A stretch of 64,000 nt of DNA from Myxococcales bacterium UBA1660 (GTDB lineage Bacteria > Myxococcota_A > Polyangia > Polyangiales > Houyiibacteriaceae), in contig DCLA01000006.1 in the NCBI GenBank assembly GCA_002320815.1, positions 131,318 to 195,317 on the forward strand, in the 5' to 3' direction. Shown in pieces: positions 16,508-28,740 of this stretch. The notes under the pieces were generated by a model that did no database searches, had not been told where the DNA came from, and saw only the letters and a program-made list of their open reading frames with translations. Position 1 is the first letter of the stretch. Every line of letters starts with the position of its first letter. The translations under genes were made by a program, and so were the position numbers.

Positions 16508-17299
16508 ATGCGCTGGTTCGGTCTCCTCCTCCTCCTCGCCGCCTGTGATTGCGACTCGATCGACGCGACCGACGCCACCGACGAACCGGACCGCGACGGC
16601 GGCGCCGACGCCGCAACGCCCGACCTCGGGACCGACGACGCGGGGGTCGACGCCGGCCCCCGGGACTTCGGGCCCGGCGGCGGCGACCGCTGCGGCAGCC
16701 TGACGGCGACCGTGCGCGACTTCCGCTCCGCCCACGCCGACATGGAGGCGCCCTCCGGTGACGACCGCGGCCTCGTGGAGGAAGACCTCGGCCCCGATCG
16801 GAAGCCGGTCTACGCGCCCGACGGACCGACCCTCACCGTCTCCGGCCAGACCACCTTCGACGAGTGGTACCGAGACGTGGACGGCACCAACCTGCCCTTC
16901 ACCATCGAGCTTCCGCTGACCGAGGAGTCCGCCGGGGTCTACGTCTTCGACGACTCGGAGTTCTTCCCCCTCGACGACATGGGCTTCGGCAACGAAGACA
17001 ACCCCCACAACTTCCACTTCACCACCGAGATCCACGCCACCTTCCGCTACCGCGGCGGCGAGACCTTCACCTTCCGCGGCGACGACGACGTCTTCGTCTT
17101 CGTGAACGGGAAGCAGGTCATCGACCTCGGCGGCATCCACGCCGCCGAGATGGCGAGCGTCGACTTCGACGCCGAAGCCGAACGCCTGGGCATCACGGTA
17201 GGCAACACCTACTCCCTCGACGTCTTCCACGCCGAGCGCCACGTGGTGCAGTCCAACTTCCGGGTGGAGACCTCCATCGACTGCTTCATCCTCGAGTGA
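16508..17299 (+). CDS. Fibro-slime domain lipoprotein
   Basis: 263 aa. Signal peptide with lipobox LLAAC (Cys13), then an Asp-rich linker (about 18-60) of a type common in myxobacterial surface lipoproteins. The C-terminal domain (about 65-263) carries the fibro-slime/PA14-like pattern: QTTFDEWYRDVDGTN, a strand FTFRGDDDVFVFVNGKQVID, then LGGIHA and YSLDVFHAERH. The DDDVFVFVNG turn is the hallmark. Such domains are found in cellulosome-like and slime proteins and probably bind carbohydrate or calcium. Located between manC and the phosphohexomutase; there is no evidence that it is enzymatic. Confidence 0.85.
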   Translation: MRWFGLLLLLAACDCDSIDATDATDEPDRDGGADAATPDLGTDDAGVDAGPRDFGPGGGDRCGSLTATVRDFRSAHADMEAPSGDDRGLVEEDLGPDRKPVYAPDGPTLTVSGQTTFDEWYRDVDGTNLPFTIELPLTEESAGVYVFDDSEFFPLDDMGFGNEDNPHNFHFTTEIHATFRYRGGETFTFRGDDDVFVFVNGKQVIDLGGIHAAEMASVDFDAEAERLGITVGNTYSLDVFHAERHVVQSNFRVETSIDCFILE

Positions 17300-17351
17300 G
17301 GGCTCGCGGCGGGCCCTTGCCCCGCGCGGAGGGGGCGACTACGCCAGCCGG

Positions 17352-18707
17352 ATGAACCCGAACATCTTCCGGCAGTACGACATCCGCGGCGTCGCCGACG
17401 CCGACCTCGACGACGAGTTCGTGCAGGACCTCGGCCGCGCGCTGGGGACCTTCTGGATGCGCCAGCGGCGCCCGAAGATCGCCCTCGGCCGGGACTGCCG
17501 GCTGAGCTCGCCGCGCCTCCACGCCGCGCTCACCGCCGGCCTGGCCGAGACCGGGATCCAGGTCCTCGACGTGGGCGTGGTGCCCACGCCGCTGATGTAC
17601 TTCACGGTCTTCCACCACGAGCTCCACGGCGGGGTGATGATCACCGGGAGCCACAACCCGCCGGGCGACAACGGGTTCAAGATGATGAAGGGCCGGGGCT
17701 CCCTCTACGGCGACGACATCCTCGAGCTCCGCCGCATGATCCAGGAGCGCGACTTCGACCTCCCCGGCGGCGGCACCCGAGAGACCACCGACGTCCTGCC
17801 CAGCTACGTGGGCTTCGTGGCCGACAACGTGACCCTCGCGCGCAAGGATCTGCGCATCGCCATCGACGCCGGCAACGGCGCGGCGGGTCCGACCGCCCTG
17901 GCCACCCTGCGGGCGCTGGGTATCGAGCCCGTCGCCCTCCACTGCGAGATGGACGGCCGCTTCCCGGCGCACCACCCGGACCCCACCGAGCCCCACAACC
18001 TGGAGGAGCTCATCGCCACCGTACGCGACCAGGGCCTCGACCTGGGCATCGCCTTCGACGGCGACGGCGACCGCCTCGGGGTGATCGACGCCGAGGGGAC
18101 CGTCCGTTGGGGCGACCAGCTCCTGGTCTTCCTGGCCCGGGACCTCCTGAGCCGGCGGCCGGGCGCAGCCATCCTGGGCGAGGTGAAGTGCTCCCAGGTC
18201 CTCTACGACGACATCGCCGCCCACGGCGGCCGGCCCATCCTCTGGAAGACCGGCCACTCCCTCATCAAGACCAAGATGAAGGAAGAGGGCGCGCTGCTCG
18301 CGGGCGAGATGAGCGGCCACGTGTTCTTCGCCGACAAGTTCTACGGCTTCGACGACGCCACCTACGCGGCGGCGCGGGTCCTCGAGGTCCTCGCGGCCAG
18401 CGACACCCCGCTGCACGAGGCCCTGGCCGATCTCCCCGCCACCGAGGTCACGCCCGAGCTGCGCGTGGACTGCCCCGACGAGCAGAAGTTCGCGGTGGTC
18501 ACCAAGGTCCGGGACCACTTCAAGCAGACCCACGAGGTGATCGAGGTCGACGGCGCGCGGATCCTCTTCGGGGATGGCGCCTGGGGTCTGGTCCGCGCCT
18601 CGAACACCCAGCCGGTGCTGGTGCTGCGCTTCGAGGCCCAGGACGCCGACACCCTCCAGCGCATCCGCGCCGAGGTCGAGGACGTCGTCGCCCAGGCCCG
18701 CGCCTGA
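17352..18707 (+). CDS. Phosphomannomutase/phosphoglucomutase
   Basis: 451 aa alpha-D-phosphohexomutase of the AlgC/ManB type, interconverting hexose-6- and hexose-1-phosphates through a phosphoserine. Domain 1 holds ITGSHNPPGDNGFK with phosphoserine Ser100. Domain 2 holds the magnesium loop DGDGDR at 236-241. Domain 3 holds the sugar-specificity loop GEMSGH near 318, and domain 4 the phosphate-binding RASNTQP near 417. GEMSGH is shared by mannose- and glucose-specific members, so specificity stays open; the neighbour manC favours mannose. Confidence 0.93.
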   Translation: MNPNIFRQYDIRGVADADLDDEFVQDLGRALGTFWMRQRRPKIALGRDCRLSSPRLHAALTAGLAETGIQVLDVGVVPTPLMYFTVFHHELHGGVMITGSHNPPGDNGFKMMKGRGSLYGDDILELRRMIQERDFDLPGGGTRETTDVLPSYVGFVADNVTLARKDLRIAIDAGNGAAGPTALATLRALGIEPVALHCEMDGRFPAHHPDPTEPHNLEELIATVRDQGLDLGIAFDGDGDRLGVIDAEGTVRWGDQLLVFLARDLLSRRPGAAILGEVKCSQVLYDDIAAHGGRPILWKTGHSLIKTKMKEEGALLAGEMSGHVFFADKFYGFDDATYAAARVLEVLAASDTPLHEALADLPATEVTPELRVDCPDEQKFAVVTKVRDHFKQTHEVIEVDGARILFGDGAWGLVRASNTQPVLVLRFEAQDADTLQRIRAEVEDVVAQARA

Positions 18708-18713
18708 GCGAGT

Positions 18714-20377
18714 TCAGTCCACCGTGAGGGCGGCGGCCTTGGTGCCGTCGGGGCCGGCGACCCAATCGCTGGGCCCGACGACCAGGCGCCGCGGCTCGGC
18801 TCCGGGGGCGGCGACCAGGAGCTCGTGGGCCTCGCCGACCGGGAGGTCCTCGACCACCGCCTCGCCGAAGCCGACCAGGAGGTAGACCTTCGCGCCCGGC
18901 GGGTTGGTGATCACTCGGATGTCGCCGAGGCCACCGGTCGGGGTCCCCATCGCGTCGGGGCTCAGGCGGGTCTCGCCGACGTCGGCGCCGCCCTCGGCGT
19001 CGGCGACCTGCATCGCCAGCTCGTAGCGGGGCCGCTCGCCGCTGGTGTCCCAGGTCGCGTCGGCGGGCACCACCGAGCGGGTGGCGCCGGCGTCGGTGAG
19101 GACTACCATCTCGTGGGCCACGCCGAGGGGCAGGTACTCGGCCGTCGCCGGGCCCCGCCCGACGAAGTAGAGGATCTGCGCGTTCTCCGGTGCGCTCACC
19201 CGGAGCGTGCCGCCCTCGGGGCGGTGCACGATCGTCTCCGGAGCCTCCACCGGTTCCTCTTCCGGCGCGTCCCCGGTCAGGCGGGCGAGCACGTCGGGCC
19301 GCAGGACGGCCACGGCGACCGCGCCGCCGACCAGGAGCACCAAGAGTCCGACCACCAGGCCCAGGCCCTTGCGGCTCTTGCCCAGCGGCTCGTCGAAGCC
19401 ATCGAGGTCCACCGCCGCGCGCCGCGGCTCGAGCTCGCGATCCAGGGCGCCGGGCCCCACCGCGCCCCCCGAGGTGGGGCTGGACGCCGCCGGCGCGGGC
19501 TTCGCCGGCGCGCTCTTCGCCGGTGCGGGCTTCGCGGGCGGCCGCTGGCTCGGCGGCGGCGCCGCCGGGAGCGGCGTGGGCTCGGCCTCGAACGTCGCGT
19601 CGAAGGCGTCGTCCATCGCCTCGTCGAAGCTCCGGCGCGCCTCGGCGGGCACCTCGATACCGACCATGGGCGTCGCCCGGTCGAGCGGATCGAGGAGGGC
19701 GTCGATCTCGTCCTTCTCGGCGTCGTTGAGCGTGTCCGGGGCCTCGGCCGCGGTGGGCGGACGGGGCTTCTTGAGCACCGCGCGCTGCCCCGGCTTCTTG
19801 GCGACCTGGTCGAAGGGCACCACCGGGTTCCCGTGGGCGTCCACCGGCTGGAACTGGGCGGTGGGCAGATACTCGGGCTCCGGGTCTCGCCCCTCGAGGA
19901 GCGCGTCCAGATCGGCGTCGACGTCGTCGGTCGGCTGCGGCGGCCGCACCGAGCGCGGCGGCCGCTTGTCGCCTTCCCGCAGCAGCCGCGCGAGCACCCG
20001 GCGGGCCGCGCCGCGGTTCAGCGGCACCAGGCTGGCTTCCAGCTCGGTGCGCAGCTCGGCCAGGCTCCAGCGGCCGGAGTGCGGGCCGGTCTCGACGAGC
20101 TCCAGGAGGACCGGCGGAACCCCGGCACCGGCGGCCACCAGGAGCCGGGAGAGGACGGCGACGACCCCGCGAGCGGACTCCTCGTCGGGCACCCCCTCGC
20201 CGGCGCTGATCCGGAGCTGTCCGTCGGGCTGGATGTAGACGTCGTCGGCCCCGACCCGGGCTGGGCGCCCCAGGAGAGCCTCGGTGGTCTCCAGGGCCAC
20301 GAAGGCCCCGATCTCGAAGGGCAGCCGGCCGTCGCGCTCGCGGGTGCGGCGGACCAGCTCGGACACGGAGACCTCGC

Positions 20378-20381
<4 letters not shown>
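18714..20381 (-). CDS. Multi-domain single-pass membrane protein, unknown function
   Basis: 555 aa. GTG start overlaps the hisF stop (GTGA). Residues 1-150 form a soluble helical domain (MSEVSVSELVRRTRERDG, GAFVALETTEALL) faintly like the degenerate kinase N-lobe domains of myxobacteria, but without any kinase motif, so I do not call it one. Residues 150-330 are Pro/Ala/Lys-rich linker with repeats of AKPAPAKSAPAK. One transmembrane helix lies near 345-367 (GLVVGLLVLLVGGAVAVAVL). The periplasmic C-terminus contains two beta-rich repeats, each with a pattern like RVITNPPGAKVYL and VEDLPVGEAHELLV, which resembles PEGA-type surface modules. Confidence 0.75.
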
Positions 20382-21150
<769 letters not shown>

Positions 21151-21154
<4 letters not shown>

Positions 21155-21879
21155 CGGTCCCCCGCCGCCGCGGCGAAGGCCTCGGCCAGGGTGAAGGCCC
21201 CGCTGAAGAGGGCGCGGCCGCAGACCGCGGCGCGTACCCCGGCGTCGCGCAAGGCGCGCACGTGGTCGAGGTGACCGATGCCTCCGGAGGCGATCACGGT
21301 GGCCTCGACCTCGCGTTGTAGGGCCACCGTCGCGCCCACGTCGGGGCCTTCGCCGGTGCCGTCGCGCTCGATGCGGGTGTAGAGGATCCCGGCGACGCCG
21401 TAGCCGTCGACCTCACGGGCGAGGTCCGCCGTCTCGCGACCGGATCCCTCGAGCCACCCCTCGACGGCGACCTCGCCGTCCCGGGCGTCGATGGCCACGA
21501 CCACGCCCGCGGGGTTCTCTTCGGCGAGCGCCCGGACGACCTCGGGCGCTTTGACCGCCAGGGTCCCGAGGACCACCCGCTCGACGCCGCGCCCCCAGAG
21601 CAGCCGGGCCCGCTCGGCGCTACGGATGCCGCCGCCGACCTGGAGCCGCAGCCCGGTCTCCGCGGCGATGCGGGCCAGGATCGCGTCGTTGACCGGCTTG
21701 CCTTCCCGGGCCCCGTCGAGGTCGACCAGGTGCAGCCGGGTCGCGCCAGCGGCCTCCAGCTCGCGGGCCATCGCCGCCGGGTCCTCGGCGTAGACGGTGA
21801 CCGCGTCGTAGTCGCCCTCGCGTAGGCGGACGACCTTGCCGCCCAGGATGTCGATGGCGGGGATCAGCTCGAGGCTCAT
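21151..21879 (-). CDS. hisA: Phosphoribosylformimino-5-aminoimidazole carboxamide ribotide isomerase
   Basis: 242 aa half-barrel-duplicated enzyme of histidine synthesis, paralogous to HisF. It isomerises ProFAR to PRFAR. Asp10 in PAIDILGGKVVRL and Asp131 in VVAIDARDGEV are the general acid/base pair. GGGIRS near 82 and SGGIGHLDH near the C-terminus are phosphate-binding loops. The ATG start gives the canonical MSLELIPAIDI and overlaps the hisH stop (ATGA). A bifunctional PriA/TrpF role, known in some actinobacteria, is not indicated, but a dedicated trpF was not seen in the window. Confidence 0.96.
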
Positions 21880-22481
21880 CGGACTTCCTCCAGGAAGCGG
21901 CGGAGGAGCGCCTCGCCGCGTCGCTGACTCTTCTCGGGATGGAACTGGGTGGCGACGCAGTTGCCGCGCGCGATGGCCGCGCAGACCGGCTCCCCGTAGT
22001 CGACCGTCGCCGCCACGAGGGAGTCGTCGGTGGGCACGCAGTGGTAGCTGTGCACGAAATACATCCAGGCGCCGGAAGGCAGGAGGGGATGGGCGCTCTC
22101 CAGCGCGTTCCATCCCATGTGCGGCACCTTGCGGCCGCCCTCCCCGCGCAGGCGACGGACCGCGCCGCCGAACACGCCGAGCCCCGCGGCCCCCGGCGCC
22201 TCCTCGCTGGTCTCGAAGAGGAGCTGCATCCCGAGACAGATCCCGAAGTAGGGGCGACCGGCGGCGATGTACTCGCGGAGCGCGTCGCCCACACCGCCGG
22301 CCAGGGTGGCGGCGCCCACGGCGAAGCCCCCTTGGCCGGGCACCAGCAACCGGTCGGCGGTGGCGACCTCGTCGGCGCCCGTCACCAGCACCGGCCGGGC
22401 GCCGACGCGCTCCACGGCGCGCATCACGCTGTGCAGGTTGCCGAGGCCGAGATCGAGGATGGTCCAGGTCGGCGTCGTCAC
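21876..22481 (-). CDS. hisH: Imidazole glycerol phosphate synthase, glutaminase subunit
   Basis: 201 aa class-I glutamine amidotransferase that feeds ammonia to HisF. Triad: Cys82 (FGICLGMQLLF), His181 and Glu183 (QFHPEKS). The oxyanion strand PGQGGF near residue 48 is typical for HisH. The GTG start overlaps the hisB stop (GTGA) and yields the expected short N-terminal lead into DLGLGNLHS. No insertions or missing residues. Confidence 0.95.
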   Translation of the reverse strand: MTTPTWTILDLGLGNLHSVMRAVERVGARPVLVTGADEVATADRLLVPGQGGFAVGAATLAGGVGDALREYIAAGRPYFGICLGMQLLFETSEEAPGAAGLGVFGGAVRRLRGEGGRKVPHMGWNALESAHPLLPSGAWMYFVHSYHCVPTDDSLVAATVDYGEPVCAAIARGNCVATQFHPEKSQRRGEALLRRFLEEVR

Positions 22482-23074
22482 TCGGTCAGGGTCCCCTTGG
22501 TGGAGGGCAGACGGCCAGCCGCCCGCGGGTCCTCCTCGGTGGCCATCCGCAGGGCGCGAGCGAAGGCTTTGAAGCAGATCTCCACGATGTGGTGGAGGTT
22601 CTCGCCGGCGTGCAGGTGGAAGTGCAGGTTGGCGCCGCAGGAGCGCGCGAAGGCTTCGAAGAAGACCTCGGCGAGCTCCACGTCGAAGTCCCCGATCTTC
22701 GCCTTGGGCAGGGGGACCTCCCACACGAAGAAGGGGCGCCCGCTGAGGTCGAGCGCGCAGGTGACACAGGCTTCGTCCATCGGCAGGGTCGCGTGGCCGT
22801 AGCGCCGGATCCCCGCCTTGGCGCCGAGCGCGTCGGCGAAGGCCTTGCCCAGCACGATGCCCAGGTCCTCGGTGGTGTGGTGGCCGTCGATGTGCGTGTC
22901 GCCCTCGGCCTGGACCCGGACGTCGAAGAGCCCGTGCCGGGCGAGCTGCTCCACCATGTGGGTCAGGAACCCGATGGGGGTCTCCACCGCGGACTCCCCG
23001 GTCCCGTCGAGGCCGACGGTGGCGGAGATGGCGGTCTCGGAGGTCTTGCGTTCGATCGTTGCGGTGCGCGCCAT
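22478..23074 (-). CDS. hisB: Imidazoleglycerol-phosphate dehydratase
   Basis: 198 aa monofunctional form without the N-terminal histidinol-phosphatase domain. It dehydrates imidazole glycerol phosphate to imidazole acetol phosphate. Two metal-binding histidine clusters are visible: DGHHTTEDLG near residue 63 and NLHHIVEICFKAFARAL near 158. It is the first of hisBHAF. A TATGGT element lies 9 bases before the ATG, suggesting its own promoter between the J-domain gene and hisB. The his genes lacking here (hisG, D, C, I, E) must lie elsewhere. Confidence 0.96.
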   Translation of the reverse strand: MARTATIERKTSETAISATVGLDGTGESAVETPIGFLTHMVEQLARHGLFDVRVQAEGDTHIDGHHTTEDLGIVLGKAFADALGAKAGIRRYGHATLPMDEACVTCALDLSGRPFFVWEVPLPKAKIGDFDVELAEVFFEAFARSCGANLHFHLHAGENLHHIVEICFKAFARALRMATEEDPRAAGRLPSTKGTLTE

Positions 23075-23083
23075 GGCGGCGAG

Positions 23084-23089
23084 ACCATA
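23084..23089 (-). promoter_or_regulatory. Possible -10 element (TATGGT) of hisB
   Basis: Read on the minus strand, TATGGT lies 9 bases before the hisB ATG within a 42-base gap. No -35 is apparent. It would separate the his operon from the Hsp70/J pair. Confidence 0.4.
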
Positions 23090-23116
23090 CCCTCCCCGCG
23101 CGCCCGCGGCACCCGC

Positions 23117-23584
23117 TCAGCGCGAGCGTTTGCGCTCCTCGAGGGCGTCGAGCTTGCGGCGGAGGAGATCGCTGTCCGGCTCGTGCTGGAGCGCGATGCG
23201 GAGCTGCAGGATCGCCGCCGGGAGGTCCCCCCGGCGCTGGGCCTGCTCGGCGGCGGCGACGAAGTTTCGCGCGCGCGGCCCCAACGGCTTCGGGATGCGG
23301 CTCGGGTGCCGGCGCTCGACCCCGGCGCGCAAGCGCTTCTCGCCCTTGGCCAGCTCGGCGTCGTAGATGGTGCGCAGCTCGCGATCGAGCAGCACCCGGT
23401 ACGCCTCGGTGCCGCGCCGGAAGATCGCGGTGGCTCGCCGATGCCGGGCGGGATCGTCGGTGTGGTTGTCCGGGTGGTAGCGCCGGGCGAACGCGTGGAA
23501 AGCCTGGCGCACGGCGTCCACGCCGGCGTCGCGGTCGACCCCGAGGAGATCGTAGTAGCTCAGCTCGTCGAGACCGGCGGGCAC
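23117..23584 (-). CDS. J-domain co-chaperone
   Basis: 155 aa. The N-terminal J domain (about 6-75) has YYDLLGVDRDAGVDAVRQAF and the essential HPD tripeptide in ARRYHPDNH. No Gly/Phe-rich or zinc-finger segment follows, so it is a class III (type C) J protein. The C-terminal half is helical, with a single TPR-like unit (AEQAQRRGDLPAAILQLRIAL). GTG start, one base after the Hsp70 stop. The tight coupling suggests it is the dedicated partner of the Hsp70 encoded just upstream. Confidence 0.9.
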   Translation of the reverse strand: MPAGLDELSYYDLLGVDRDAGVDAVRQAFHAFARRYHPDNHTDDPARHRRATAIFRRGTEAYRVLLDRELRTIYDAELAKGEKRLRAGVERRHPSRIPKPLGPRARNFVAAAEQAQRRGDLPAAILQLRIALQHEPDSDLLRRKLDALEERKRSR

Positions 23585-23585
23585 G

Positions 23586-25658
23586 TCACCCCCGCTCGGT
23601 CATCTGCTCGAGGCGCGCCTGCATCCGCTGCAGGTCGTCCTCGGCGATGCCCCCGATGAGCTGGATGCGCGTCATCTGCTCGCGCCCGGTCCCGCGGTCG
23701 CGAGCGCGGACGCCCAGGGTGCCGTCGGCGTCGAGGACGAAGGTGACCTCGATGTCCGACGTGCGGGCCGCTCCCGGCTCGATCTGCAGCACGACCTCGC
23801 CCAGGAGCCGATTCTGCTCCAGCCGCCGCGACTCCCCCTGGGCGATGCGGATGGCGACCTCGGACTGGCCGTCCCGCGCGGGCGCGAAGATGCGGCTCTG
23901 CTCGGTGGGGACCGGCGCGTTGCGCTTGATGATGTGCTCGCAGTACCCGTCGACGGTCTCCACGCCCAGCGAGAAGGGGGTCACGTCGACCAGCAGCGGC
24001 GGAGGCTGGTCCGGCGCCGTGCGCTTGGGAGGCGGACGCTCGGCGGCGCGCTCCGGCTGCCAGGCGGGTCCCGGCGGCGGTGCAGCGGAAGGGGGCGGGA
24101 CCCTGGGCGGCGGTGCGGCGGGCGGGCCCGGCAGCGAAGGCGGCGGAAGCGGCGGCGGGACCGATCGCGGCGGCGAAGGCGCGGCGTGGGGCGACGGCGG
24201 CGCCCAGGGGCCGGAGCCCGCGGCGGTCGGCCCGTCGGACCAGGTGTCGCTGGGCGGCGGGACCACCGGCGGCGCGGCCGGGGCCACCCGGGGCGGGGCC
24301 GGGGGCGTCGGCGGTACGCCCACCGGCACGATGGGCGCCGGCGGGATCGGAGGCAGCGGCGCCGGCGGCGGGGACTCCTTGGCGTAGTACGAGGGCAGCA
24401 CGCTGGGCCGCGTCGGCTCGTCGAAGATCGGCGAAGGGCTGACCGGCGGCGGCCGCGAGGGGAGCCGCGGGGGTCGCGACGGGCGCGACGAGGGCGAGCG
24501 ACGGCGACCTCGCGCCGTGCGGAGCGCGAAGCCCTGGATGGCCGCGCCCTGCGCGACCACCAGGTCCGGGTCGATGCCGGTCAGGGGCCGCCGGCCGAAG
24601 TACTCGGCGACCATCCGTTGCACCAAGGGCATCCGGGTCGAGCCACCGACCAGGATCACGTTGTCGAGCTGCCCGGGCAGCATCCCGGCGACGCGCATCG
24701 CGTCGTTGCACACCTCGAAGGCCCGCTTGAGGAGGGGGCGCGCCATCTCCTCGAGGGTGGCGCGCTTCAACGCGAAGGCGAGGTCGAGGGAGCGCCCGCC
24801 GGCGCCGTAAGCCAGCTCCTCGACCCGGAGCTGCACCTCGTCCTTCTCGGAGAGCTGACACTTGGCCCACTCGGCCGCGGCGCGGAGCCGCTCCAGGGCC
24901 TGGCGGTCGGCGCGCGGATCGTAGCGGTGGTGCGCCAGGAAGGCCTCGGCCATCTGGTCGGCCACCAGTGCGTCGATGTCGTCGCCGCCGAGGTAGGTAT
25001 CGCCCGCGGTCGCCACGACCTCGATGACGTCGCCGGCCAGGTGGAGCACCGTCACGTCGAAGGTGCCGCCACCGAGGTCGAAGACCGCGACCCGCTCGTT
25101 GGACCCGCGGCCGTAGCCGTAGGCCAGGGCCGCCGCGGTGGGCTCGTTCAGGATGCGCAGGACCTCGAGGCCCGCGACCCGACCGGCGGCCTTGGTGGCG
25201 CTGCGCTGCAGCTCGTCGAAGTTCGCTGGGACGGTCACCACCGCCCGGGTGCACGGCTCGCCCAGCGCCTGCTCGGCGACCGAGCGGACCTCCCGGAGCA
25301 CGAAGGCGCTGATCTCGGCCAGCGTGTAGGTGATCTGCCGCGCGGAGACGAGGGCCCCGCCGCTGGGTCCCGGCTCGATGGTGAAGGGGAAGCGCTCCCG
25401 CGCGCGGGTGACCTCGGGGGATCCGAAGGGGCGCCCGATGAGCCGCTTCACCGAATAGATGGTGTTCTGCGCGTCGATGAGCCGGCGCTCGCGGGCCGGG
25501 CGGCCGACGATCACCCCGCCGTTGGGATGGAACGAGACCACCGAGGGGATGAGCGCGTCGCCCCGAGGGGTCTCGAGGACGCGCACCTCTCCCTCGTTGG
25601 CCACGGCGACGACGGAGTTCGTCGTGCCCAGATCGATGCCGAGGACTTGGCCGCTCAA
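23586..25658 (-). CDS. Hsp70-family chaperone with proline-rich insert
   Basis: 690 aa from TTG at 25658, which starts right before GIDLGTTNS as in DnaK and follows a TACGCT element; a GTG at 25697 would add 13 residues. The ATPase domain (about 1-380) is intact: phosphate 1 loop GIDLGTTNSVV, PANFDELQR, phosphate 2 FDLGGGTFDV and the adenosine motif ILVGGSTRMP. Residues about 381-553 are a Pro/Ser/Ala-rich tract with dozens of prolines. The linker LLVDVTPFSLGVET and a beta substrate domain (555-667) follow, then only about 20 residues of lid. Gene order with a J protein supports a specialised chaperone pair. This is not the housekeeping DnaK. Confidence 0.9.
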   Translation of the reverse strand: MSGQVLGIDLGTTNSVVAVANEGEVRVLETPRGDALIPSVVSFHPNGGVIVGRPARERRLIDAQNTIYSVKRLIGRPFGSPEVTRARERFPFTIEPGPSGGALVSARQITYTLAEISAFVLREVRSVAEQALGEPCTRAVVTVPANFDELQRSATKAAGRVAGLEVLRILNEPTAAALAYGYGRGSNERVAVFDLGGGTFDVTVLHLAGDVIEVVATAGDTYLGGDDIDALVADQMAEAFLAHHRYDPRADRQALERLRAAAEWAKCQLSEKDEVQLRVEELAYGAGGRSLDLAFALKRATLEEMARPLLKRAFEVCNDAMRVAGMLPGQLDNVILVGGSTRMPLVQRMVAEYFGRRPLTGIDPDLVVAQGAAIQGFALRTARGRRRSPSSRPSRPPRLPSRPPPVSPSPIFDEPTRPSVLPSYYAKESPPPAPLPPIPPAPIVPVGVPPTPPAPPRVAPAAPPVVPPPSDTWSDGPTAAGSGPWAPPSPHAAPSPPRSVPPPLPPPSLPGPPAAPPPRVPPPSAAPPPGPAWQPERAAERPPPKRTAPDQPPPLLVDVTPFSLGVETVDGYCEHIIKRNAPVPTEQSRIFAPARDGQSEVAIRIAQGESRRLEQNRLLGEVVLQIEPGAARTSDIEVTFVLDADGTLGVRARDRGTGREQMTRIQLIGGIAEDDLQRMQARLEQMTERG

Positions 25659-25667
25659 AGTCCGGGG

Positions 25668-25696
25668 AGCGTATCCAAGGGCGCTGCCGCTGACCA
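25668..25696 (-). promoter_or_regulatory. Candidate promoter of the Hsp70 gene
   Basis: Minus strand: TGGTCA (25696-25691), 17-base spacer, TACGCT (25673-25668), with the TTG start 9 bases further. The -35 matches the consensus at four positions. Confidence 0.4.
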
Positions 25697-25733
25697 CCGC
25701 GCACCCGCGAAATCTGTGCTGGCGACGGAACGC

Positions 25734-25759
25734 GAAGGGCCACCTCGCGGTGGCCCTTC
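25734..25759 (-). terminator. Terminator hairpin after gyrA
   Basis: GAAGGGCCACC (25734-25744) and a perfect complement (25749-25759) around loop TCGC. It lies 19 bases past the gyrA stop on the minus strand. No T-tract follows. Confidence 0.65.
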
Positions 25760-25777
25760 ATGCGGAGCAGGCTCGGT

Positions 25778-28504
<2,727 letters not shown>

Positions 28505-28513
28505 GAGGCGCGG

Positions 28514-28519
28514 ACGCTA
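28514..28519 (-). promoter_or_regulatory. Possible -10 element (TAGCGT) of gyrA
   Basis: On the minus strand TAGCGT lies 9 bases before the gyrA ATG. The region where a -35 would lie is occupied by a 30-bp alternating GC/AC tract, so a canonical -35 is absent. Confidence 0.45.
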
Positions 28520-28523
28520 TCAC

Positions 28524-28553
28524 CGCGTGCGCGCGCACGCACGCACGCGCGTA
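28524..28553. repeat. 30-bp alternating purine-pyrimidine tract (Z-DNA-prone) before gyrA
   Basis: Every step from 28524 to 28553 alternates pyrimidine and purine (CGCGTGCGCGCGCACGCAC and on), mostly CG with CA/TG steps. Such tracts flip to left-handed DNA under negative supercoiling (established biophysics). It lies 20 bases upstream of the gyrA start codon. The rest of the gap to 28740 holds an AT-richer patch (GTTAAAAGG) and a GGAATTCC palindrome, with no further gene. Confidence 0.85.
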
Positions 28554-28740
28554 GTTAAAAGGTATGCGGGTGAGGGGGTGCGCCAACTCGGTCATCCCCG
28601 ATCGACAACCTCGTTGGCACCGGTGACGGCGATAGGGATGAAATCCGGTGGAATTCCGGTCATCCTGAGGCGACTCGGAGTTGGGAACGCCCCTTGCCCC
28701 CTACCCGAGCAGGGGACTCCCCACCCCTCTGGAGACGATC

